From Nitrospirae bacterium GWC2_57_13 (GTDB lineage: Bacteria; Nitrospirota; UBA9217): a stretch of DNA of 37,396 nt. Below, in pieces: positions 32,612 to 37,396 of this stretch. Position 1 is the first letter of the stretch. Each line of letters opens with the position of its first letter. Made by a program: the position numbers and the translations under genes. The notes under the pieces are model-generated. The model worked only from the letters and a program-made list of their open reading frames with translations, ran no database searches and had not been told where the DNA came from. The DNA lies in assembly GCA_001805055.1 (NCBI GenBank), contig MHDZ01000098.1, positions 1-37,396 of the forward strand. Direction: 5' to 3'.

Positions 32612-33850
32612 GTGAAGATCAGGATCGCCATAACCGGTATGGGAGCTGTCACGCCGCTCGGGAACACGCTGACATCGACCTGGAACGCTCTGCTTGCAGG
32701 CAGGACCGGCATCAGCCAAATCACCAGGTTCGACGCTGCCGCCTTTCCCTGCCGCATTGCCGGCGAAGTCAAGGGGTTCGACCCCCTCGCTTATATGCCG
32801 CCAAAGGACGCTGGCAGGACCGATCCCTTTATCCAGTACGCTTTTGCTGCGGCCCTCATGGCCGTCGAGGACGCGGGTCTGAAGGACAAGGGATGGAACG
32901 CCGAACGCACCGGTGTTCTCGTGGGATCAGGCCGGGGAGGCATCACCACAGCGGAACGGAACATGAAGGCCCTGCTGACCAAAGGGCCGAAAGCCGTATC
33001 CCCCTTCTATACCCCCATGTCGCTCGTGAACATGGCGTCGGGTTATGTTTCGATGAAACTCGGCGCCCGCGGGCCCTGCCTCGACGTATCCACAGCCTGC
33101 GCCACAGGCACCCACGCCCTTGGCGAGGCCATGAAGATCATCCAGCGCGGCGATGCCGACGTCATGATCGCCGGCGGGGCCGAGGCCTGCGTTACGCCCC
33201 TGCTGCTCGCCGGCTTCTGCCAGGCCCGGGCCCTGTCTCTGCGAAACAGCGAACCGGCAAGGGCCAGCAGGCCCTTTGACCGGGACCGCGACGGGTTTGT
33301 GCTTGCCGAGGGCGCCGGCGTGCTGGTGCTGGAAGACCTGGAGCGGGCCAGAAAGCGCGGCGCCCACGTCTATGCCGAACTGGCGGGATACGGCCTTTCC
33401 TCCGACGCCTTCCATTACACCCGGCCCGACCCTGACGGCAACGGCCCTGCACGGGCAATGGTTCTGGCCCTGGGAGACGCCGGACTCAGGCCCGATGAGA
33501 TCGACCATATCAATGCCCACGGCACCTCGACCAAGACGAACGACCTGATCGAGACGAAGGCAGTGAAGAATGTCTTCGGAGAGCAGGCCTATCGGATCGC
33601 AGTGAGCTCGTCAAAATCCATGCTCGGCCATATGCTCGGCGCTGCCGGCGCTGTCGAAGCAGCCATCACCGCCCTTGCCATCCAGCAGGGCGTCATCCCG
33701 CCCACCATCAATCAGGAGCACCCTGACCCTGAGTGCGATCTGGACCATGTGCCGAACAAGGCGCGGAAACAGGCGGTCCGTTCGGCCCTCTCGAACTCCC
33801 TCGGCTTCGGCGGCATCAATGCTTCGCTGGTGATGAAAAAAGCCGATTAA
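32612..33850 (+). CDS. fabF: Beta-ketoacyl-ACP synthase II
   Basis: Condensing enzyme of fatty-acid elongation, 412 residues, the usual FabF length. The Cys-His-His triad is visible: Cys 163 in STACATGTHALGEA, His 303 in NAHGTSTKTND and His 340 in SKSMLGHMLGAAGAVEA. The N-terminus MKIRIAITGMGAVTPLGN fits a start at GTG 32612 exactly. It stands alone rather than in a fab cluster, so it could be a second condensing enzyme for a special product. The promoter geometry predicts a leaderless mRNA with a GTG start, which is unusual. Confidence 0.93.
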   Translation: MKIRIAITGMGAVTPLGNTLTSTWNALLAGRTGISQITRFDAAAFPCRIAGEVKGFDPLAYMPPKDAGRTDPFIQYAFAAALMAVEDAGLKDKGWNAERTGVLVGSGRGGITTAERNMKALLTKGPKAVSPFYTPMSLVNMASGYVSMKLGARGPCLDVSTACATGTHALGEAMKIIQRGDADVMIAGGAEACVTPLLLAGFCQARALSLRNSEPARASRPFDRDRDGFVLAEGAGVLVLEDLERARKRGAHVYAELAGYGLSSDAFHYTRPDPDGNGPARAMVLALGDAGLRPDEIDHINAHGTSTKTNDLIETKAVKNVFGEQAYRIAVSSSKSMLGHMLGAAGAVEAAITALAIQQGVIPPTINQEHPDPECDLDHVPNKARKQAVRSALSNSLGFGGINASLVMKKAD

Positions 33851-33947
33851 GCCGGTGGCATGACAGCATCACGCGGCCTGCCTGGTTTCGAATATCCGCA
33901 CTTCCGCAGTCCTAATAAAAACGATACCTCCTATAGGCAAAACGTAT

Positions 33948-34004
33948 TTGACATCTCAAGCTGTAAATAATACATTGACTGATAATTAACTTTCACAGTA
34001 TCAT
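33948..34004 (+). promoter_or_regulatory. Two overlapping promoter candidates for the cytochrome gene
   Basis: TTGACA (33948-33953)-17-TACATT (33971-33976), and TTGACT (33975-33980)-18-TATCAT (33999-34004). The second would start near 34011, leaving about 86 bases of leader. The region 33851-34096 is AT-rich and otherwise empty. Confidence 0.5.
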
Positions 34005-34096
34005 CCAACGTACTTTCTCACCTGATTGCAATAGGCGCCCTAACTTTCAAATCTGACATTCAATATATCCGCACTTCATGAAAGGAGGTCAGCATA

Positions 34097-35386
34097 ATGA
34101 AACGAATCAGCAAGTTTATTGCAGTATTCGCCCTCATCGCGCTGCCGCTCCTGCTTACGGCCGGAAGCCGTGACGCAGGCGCCGCGGAAACGAAAAAGGC
34201 GAAGACCATCGACGAACTCGCAGCAATGTATGACTCAAGCTCCTGCAAGCAGTGCCATGAAGAGATCTACAACGACTGGAACAAATCGCTCCATGCCCGG
34301 TCCATCTTCGGCACGGGCCGCACCGCCGCCACCATCAAGACCACGGTGGAAGTGGGACTCAAAGGCTGGAAATACTCGGGGGTAAAAAAAGCCGAGGACG
34401 TGGAGCTGCGGCACCTCATGATCTGCGCCAAGTGCCACCTTCCCCAGCTCGCCGACGCCACAGATGCCGTGGCAAAGGAGATCGTGAAGGCCGCCTACAC
34501 CTACGCAGATCCGAAAACGAGCGACTCGGAGCGCGAGAAGGCCATTGCCAAACTGGAGAAGGTGAACATCAACTGCCTCATCTGCCACCAGCGCAATGCT
34601 ATCACCCACAAGTGGGTCGACGGCACACCGGACCGCAAGACCGTGTACGGCTCAAAGAACGGCGACCATCCCGCGCCAGGCCATCCGAAAATGAAGACGA
34701 GCCCCATCATGAGCGAATCCATTCTTTGCGGACAGTGCCACGGCCAGGGGCCGAATTTCGAGCTCGAGAACCCCTCCCAGTGCGCCACGCTCTACGGCAG
34801 CTACCTCTTCTCCTACCGTCATGATGGCGGCCAGGAGTCCTGCCAGGAATGCCACATGAAGAAGAGCAAGCTCGGCCACAACATGCAGAGCTACCGCTCC
34901 AAGGCGCTTACCGACGCGGCCCTTGACTTTCACGTGGACATGCTGCCGCACCAGTGGCGCGACGGCTCCAAGATGGTCCCTGAGACACGCGTGCAGGTGG
35001 AAATGGTCAACCGGGCCGGCCATGCCATCCCCGATGGCTGACCAACGCCGAATAGACTGGTCCTGGAAGTGACCAGCAAAGACAGCAAAGGCAAGGAAGT
35101 GTTCAGGGAAATCAAGACCTACATGCCCATACCGCATCAGCTCGGCCGCGGGGACAAGATGGGCCGCGGGCCCTATGACAAAAGCGGCATTCTGCGCGAA
35201 ACCAGCCTTGCGCCCGGCAAGCAGACGCGCGAGACGTTCATGATCCCCTTCCCCTCCGGGGAGACCGACATGACCGTGACCGTGGAGCTGTGGTACCTGC
35301 CCTTCGGCACCAAGTCCGACCCGGACAACGCGTTCCTGTGGCGGAAAGAGACGAAGAAGGTGAGCCTGGAAAAGGGCGGAGTGTAG
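34097..35386 (+). CDS. Pentaheme cytochrome c with in-frame UGA, probable selenoprotein
   Basis: An exported multiheme cytochrome c. A signal peptide (about 1-30) is followed by five CXXCH heme sites: CKQCH, CAKCH, CLICH, CGQCH and CQECH. The start has a perfect AAAGGAGGT. The frame meets TGA at 35039-35041 (codon 315) and then continues, same frame, for 114 more codons to TAG 35384-35386. The join reads AGHAIPDG-UGA-PTPNRLVLEV, in the middle of a beta-rich domain, so both sides belong to one protein of 429 residues. A hairpin begins 15 bases after the UGA, and the terminator lies after the second part. UGA as selenocysteine is the best reading. I recall selenocysteine in ExtKL-type multiheme cytochromes of Geobacter relatives, but could not check it. 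A nonsense mutation or sequence error is the alternative. Confidence 0.85.
35057..35076 (+). promoter_or_regulatory. SECIS-like hairpin after the UGA codon
   Basis: CTGGTC (35057-35062) and GACCAG (35071-35076) form a six-base-pair stem over an eight-base loop CTGGAAGT. With two more pairs (C63-G69, T64-A68) the apical loop becomes GGA and T35070 bulges. Bacterial SECIS elements lie just downstream of the UGA with G at the loop start and a bulged U; here the bulge is on the 3' side, unlike Escherichia coli fdhF. Confidence 0.55.
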
Positions 35387-35420
35387 CAGCAACTATTGAC
35401 GTGTAACAATAGCAGGACAC

Positions 35421-35456
35421 AAGGCCGGTGGAAGGAGACAATCTTCCACCGGCCTT
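35421..35456 (+). terminator. Intrinsic terminator of the cytochrome gene
   Basis: AAGGCCGGTGGAAG (35421-35434), loop GAGACAAT, CTTCCACCGGCCTT (35443-35456): a perfect 14-base-pair stem followed by TCGTTTC. It lies 34 bases after the distal stop codon, so the whole read-through frame is in one transcript. Confidence 0.85.
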
Positions 35457-35572
35457 TCGTTTCATAGGCTGTCACTTGATATTACGCCCGCTATCGCAAC
35501 CTGCGCATCATGCAGACATACAGCATCCTGCGAGCCAGAGAGGCCATGGAGGCAGTATTGGCGCCGCGCTTA

Positions 35573-35617
35573 TTGACATTATCATTGTCCATCATATATA
35601 CTCTTGATATACATCAA
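35573..35617 (+). promoter_or_regulatory. Promoter and inverted-repeat operator of the toxin-antitoxin-like pair
   Basis: TTGACA (35573-35578), 18 bases, TATACT (35597-35602). TTGAT-ATAC-ATCAA (35604-35617) lies on the expected start site (about 35609), a typical position for autorepression. Confidence 0.55.
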
Positions 35618-35645
35618 CAGCATCATTAAAGAAAGCAGGCCTTGC

Positions 35646-35846
35646 ATGCGCTCAAGAATTATCGAACAATTACGGGAAGAGCAACGACGATCCTTTACCC
35701 GGCTTGATCCGGTGGACAGGATATTACGAATGGAACAGGTACTGCACGAAATGCTCGCCATCAAGGCGGAGGCGGAAGGAGTTGCCATCGGTGAAATCTA
35801 TCGTCGATACCTTGAGATTGATAAGCGACGCCGTCACACAGTTTGA
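35646..35846 (+). CDS. Small charged helical protein, possible antitoxin partner
   Basis: A 66-residue protein rich in Arg and Glu, almost wholly helical (RSRIIEQLREEQRRSFTRLDPVDRILRMEQVLHEMLAIKAEAEGV). No DNA-binding motif is certain. ATG 35646 is chosen over an in-frame TTG at 35604 that lies inside the operator. The next gene starts inside its last 56 bases in another frame, a strong sign of a joint unit. Its position in front of a nucleotidyltransferase-fold gene, with an operator at the promoter, suggests an antitoxin or regulatory role; that is inference. Confidence 0.65.
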   Translation: MRSRIIEQLREEQRRSFTRLDPVDRILRMEQVLHEMLAIKAEAEGVAIGEIYRRYLEIDKRRRHTV

Positions 35847-36405
35847 ACAAGAGACGAACCAAGCCGCCCTGATCGCACTCATCGGCGGCTATGCAGCGCT
35901 CTACTACGGCTCCGAGCGCACTACCTTCGATGTTGACACCTGTTTTTACGTCTCGAATGATGCGCCGGGCAGATCTTTTTATGTGTGGCTGAAAAAATAC
36001 CTTCCAAGCCATTTTGAACTCCGTTTCATGGAAGCCAGTAAAGATCCAACCGATCCGTTCAAGCACGACCTTATTACCATAACGGATGCACAGGAAGAGT
36101 ACCCTCGGATAGACATTATGATTGTCCGATACAAGTGGGAACTGGAAGGGCTGGAGCAGGCGGAAACGGTCCCCCGGCTCAATTTCCCGGTCATTCCGCC
36201 GCCGTATCTTGTCGCCATGAAGCTCGTAGCAGGCGGAAGAAAGGATGAGTTGGACATCCTCGCTATGGTGAAGGAAATGACCGAAGAAACCCTGAACAAA
36301 TCAAAAGAGCTCGCCAAGCGCGTTCACCGGGACAAAAAGCTTACCCGACTGCTGAACCCGCCGCCGGAAGAGGAAGTCAGGGAAACACCGGAAGAGTATC
36401 TGTAA
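35791..36405 (+). CDS. Minimal nucleotidyltransferase-fold protein (DUF6036/AbiEii-like), possible toxin
   Basis: A 204-residue protein from GTG 35791, which has GGAAGGAG about 10 bases upstream. The nucleotidyltransferase signature is visible: IGGYAALYYGSERTTFDVDTCF gives the GG and paired Asp residues, and YPRIDIMIVRY supplies the third acidic position. PPYLVAMKLVAGGRKDELDILAM is the helix seen at the end of the AbiEii and DUF6036 family domains (Lys and Asp conserved). The C-terminus is charged (RVHRDKKLTRLLNPPPEEEV). Related proteins act as toxins that modify tRNA or as parts of defence modules; activity here is unproven. It overlaps the upstream small gene by 56 bases. Most of this and the preceding gap is less GC-rich than the core genes. 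Confidence 0.72.
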   Translation: MKSIVDTLRLISDAVTQFEQETNQAALIALIGGYAALYYGSERTTFDVDTCFYVSNDAPGRSFYVWLKKYLPSHFELRFMEASKDPTDPFKHDLITITDAQEEYPRIDIMIVRYKWELEGLEQAETVPRLNFPVIPPPYLVAMKLVAGGRKDELDILAMVKEMTEETLNKSKELAKRVHRDKKLTRLLNPPPEEEVRETPEEYL

Positions 36406-36421
36406 TCCTAAAACCGGTAAT

Positions 36422-36578
36422 GGGACGCTGATTTTCGCGGATGAACGCGGATAGAACAGAACTTTTTATTAAAAGACGATTAACCATCAGGGGGAATATT
36501 TTTCGAGATAATTTTTTTTATCAGCCTTGATCCGATTTTATCAGATTTGATCCGCGTCCCAATGCTTTTTCCAGGATA
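36422..36578. repeat. Element with inverted ends, including ATCCGCGTCC repeat copy B
   Basis: GGGACGCTGATT (36422-36433) faces GATCCGCGTCCC (36549-36560), 10 of 12 complementary, enclosing an AT-rich centre. The right end, TTTATCAGATTTGATCCGCG and on to GCTTTTTCCAGGATA, is copy B of the repeat at 3124 and 12311. It lies directly after the nucleotidyltransferase gene. Confidence 0.6.
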
Positions 36579-36597
36579 ATGGAATCCCGCGAAACTC

Positions 36598-36717
36598 TCA
36601 GAAGTCCAGCGGGCTCTTCGCCTCTTTGACCGTCCTGCCGGGCACAAAGTGGGTGTATGTCCCGTTAGAGATGATGCGCGAGAAGATCAATTCACCACCC
36701 TCGAATATAAGCAGCCA
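36598..36717 (-). pseudogene. Orphan 39-codon C-terminal fragment, possibly from a tyrosine recombinase
   Basis: Minus-strand frame with no start codon, preceded by a stop. It reads protein-like text ending NGTYTHFVPGRTVKEAKSP then LDF and stop. IntI-type integrases end with YTHV, about ten residues, then SPLD, and the Tyr is the catalytic one. The match is short, the sequence before Tyr (SRIISNG) does not fit, and the rest of a recombinase is absent. It is either a remnant or coincidence. Confidence 0.25.
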
Positions 36718-36790
36718 TCAAGCAGAAATGAATAACCCGACTCCGCTATCCATCCCCGAAAATAGCCCTCTTCTTCGCGACGACACCCTC

Positions 36791-36819
36791 TTGCCCAAAA
36801 GCCTCGTTTCCTGTATAGT
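36791..36819 (+). promoter_or_regulatory. Promoter candidate in front of the 54-codon ORF
   Basis: TTGCCC (36791-36796), 17 bases ending in TG, TATAGT (36814-36819), then five bases and ATG 36825. This is again the leaderless spacing. Confidence 0.4.
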
Positions 36820-36824
36820 TGTTT

Positions 36825-36989
36825 ATGAAAGGGGCTTGCGGAGCAGTCCGGAATCGTCGCTTTTCAATCGAATCGGCCTCACGCCCCTGCCAATGCCGTC
36901 TCTGCGCACTTCGCTTTAAACTGACAAATCATTTGAAATCCCATAGCGTCGTGGCGCGCAACGGCTTAGTCCAACCAGCTTCTATCTGA
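36825..36989 (+). CDS. Possible leaderless 54-residue protein with Cys/His cluster
   Basis: The frame runs from ATG 36825 to TGA 36987-36989. It begins MKGACGAVRNRR and contains CQCRLC followed by HLKSHS, a possible metal-binding arrangement. There is no ribosome binding site, but a promoter places the transcription start at the ATG. The stop lies inside the 13-base-pair hairpin below. A competing frame, 36626-36919, crosses the same bases without any start signal. I do not recognise the protein, and it may be noncoding. Confidence 0.25.
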   Translation: MKGACGAVRNRRFSIESASRPCQCRLCALRFKLTNHLKSHSVVARNGLVQPASI

Positions 36990-37030
36990 GTAAGACGCTC
37001 AGATAGAAGCCTAAACATTAGGCTATGGGA
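36939..37030. other. Nested inverted repeats (92 bases) before the last gene
   Basis: Outer arms TCCCATAGC (36939-36947) and GCTATGGGA (37022-37030) enclose GCTTCTATCTGAG-N7-CTCAGATAGAAGC (36978-37010), a perfect 13-base-pair stem. AGCCTAA-ACA-TTAGGCT (37008-37024) overlaps it. The GCCTAA/TTAGGC text resembles integron core sites (GCCTAAC/GTTAGGC), but the spacing does not. It could be a structured RNA, a recombination site or a terminator. The gap 36406-37035 otherwise contains the repeat, fragment and tiny ORF listed separately. Confidence 0.45.
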
Positions 37031-37035
37031 AAATT

Positions 37036-37356
37036 ATGAAAAAGGTTTCATTAAATGGGTGGCAGCGCTTATGGGTTGTATTGACCGTCTTATGTCTACT
37101 GCTTATTGTCGTAGCAGTATGGTTTAGGTGGCCGACCTTTGAGAACTCTAGGAACTATTCGCTGTACTACGACAGCCTATCTGCGGCCGTACGGAGTGAG
37201 CTCATCCGGCCTGGAACGACGGAAGACAAGGACGAGTTCATCGAATTTTACGGCGAGATGCCCAATGGCGACCGACTCCGCTTCAAGAAGGGTATCAAGT
37301 GGGAACATTGGGGACGTTGTGTCCTGAGTGTCAATAAGCTTGACAAGGCTGACTAA
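37036..37356 (+). CDS. Small single-span membrane protein, LNGWQRLWVV family
   Basis: A 106-residue protein. It begins MKKVSLNGWQRLWVVLTVLC; the SLNGWQRLWVV opening followed by one transmembrane segment (about 12-30) is a recurring start of small membrane proteins of unknown function, often in accessory DNA. Residues 31-106 are a soluble domain rich in acidic and aromatic residues (FIEFYGEMPNGDRLRFKKGIKWEHWGRCVLSVNKLD). The ribosome binding site is weak (GGGA, 6-9 bases upstream). It follows directly on the nested inverted repeats, so it may have moved with them. The final 40 bases of the window show no feature. Confidence 0.7.
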   Translation: MKKVSLNGWQRLWVVLTVLCLLLIVVAVWFRWPTFENSRNYSLYYDSLSAAVRSELIRPGTTEDKDEFIEFYGEMPNGDRLRFKKGIKWEHWGRCVLSVNKLDKAD

Positions 37357-37396
37357 TTGCCGTACACTCGCTCCATGCCACGCCGAGCCCGATTGG

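Noticed and set aside
35042-35386. Separate second gene after the cytochrome stop
   Set aside because: No ribosome binding site or suitable start codon precedes it, it lies in the same frame, and it completes the upstream domain.
36626-36919. 97-codon plus-strand ORF
   Set aside because: No ribosome binding site, low-complexity composition, and it overlaps the recombinase-like fragment and the promoter of the 54-codon ORF.
36969-37023. Integron attC site (GTCCAAC fits RYYYAAC)
   Set aside because: The matching GTTRRRY end is ATTAGGC, not complementary to GTCCAAC, and the 13-base-pair stem leaves no room for the L boxes. Kept only as a speculative finding.
36939-37030. tRNA gene, including tRNA-Sec, considered because of length and stems
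   Set aside because: No T-arm consensus (GTTCGANNC), no CCA end and no plausible anticodon arm.

Overview
The window is a GC-rich bacterial chromosome segment. Its gene set is GspF/GspE, a GH57 glucan-branching enzyme with a DUF4912 partner, a TIGR03545/TIGR03546 pair, a multiheme cytochrome c, NagZ and FabF. This suggests a Gram-negative anaerobe or facultative anaerobe of the Nitrospirota or Desulfobacterota/Geobacter type. The lineage is an inference; no rRNA or other phylogenetic marker is present. No tRNA, rRNA, CRISPR array or complete insertion sequence was seen. Gene density is high, but many gaps carry short dispersed palindromes and tandem repeats.

Layout. 1-713 is the 3' part of trpS. 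1098-2970 is a translationally coupled set (polyprenyl diphosphate synthase, AMMECR1 protein, small membrane coiled-coil protein), followed by a tiny ORF and an HDAC-like deacetylase (3214-4260). 4335-12204 is a minimal type II secretion/type IV pilus-like operon in the order gspF, gspE, a 1426-residue exported CARDB protein, and a pseudopilin. 12391-14163 (minus) holds NAD salvage (pncB, pncA-like). It diverges from purine salvage (ade, hpt; 14353-16870), with face-to-face promoters around a perfect palindrome. 16938-20639 has nagZ (minus) diverging from a GGDEF/EAL protein whose cyclase motif is altered and whose phosphodiesterase motifs look intact.

20918-32463 is nearly all on the minus strand: FKBP isomerase; HD-domain phosphohydrolase; PhnD-like binding protein with the TIGR03545/03546 pair; an L,D-transpeptidase with a degenerate paralogue; GlcD overlapping GH57; and DUF4912. 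32612-33850 is fabF. 34097-35386 is a pentaheme cytochrome whose frame is interrupted by one in-frame UGA and continues for 114 codons to a strong terminator. A SECIS-like hairpin lies just after the UGA, so it is most likely a selenoprotein. 35646-36405 is a toxin-antitoxin-like pair with a nucleotidyltransferase-fold second protein. The right end (36406-37396) is a mosaic of repeats, a possible recombinase remnant, a tiny ORF, nested inverted repeats and a small membrane protein.

Two themes run through the window. First, four genes (gspF, nagZ, the HD gene, fabF) and one tiny ORF have a sigma-70-type -10 box 5-7 bases before the start codon and no Shine-Dalgarno sequence, which predicts leaderless mRNAs. 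Second, dispersed repeats have entered coding sequence: the pseudopilin leader, the end of the CARDB protein, an internal loop of the deacetylase, and the end of the 56-residue ORF.
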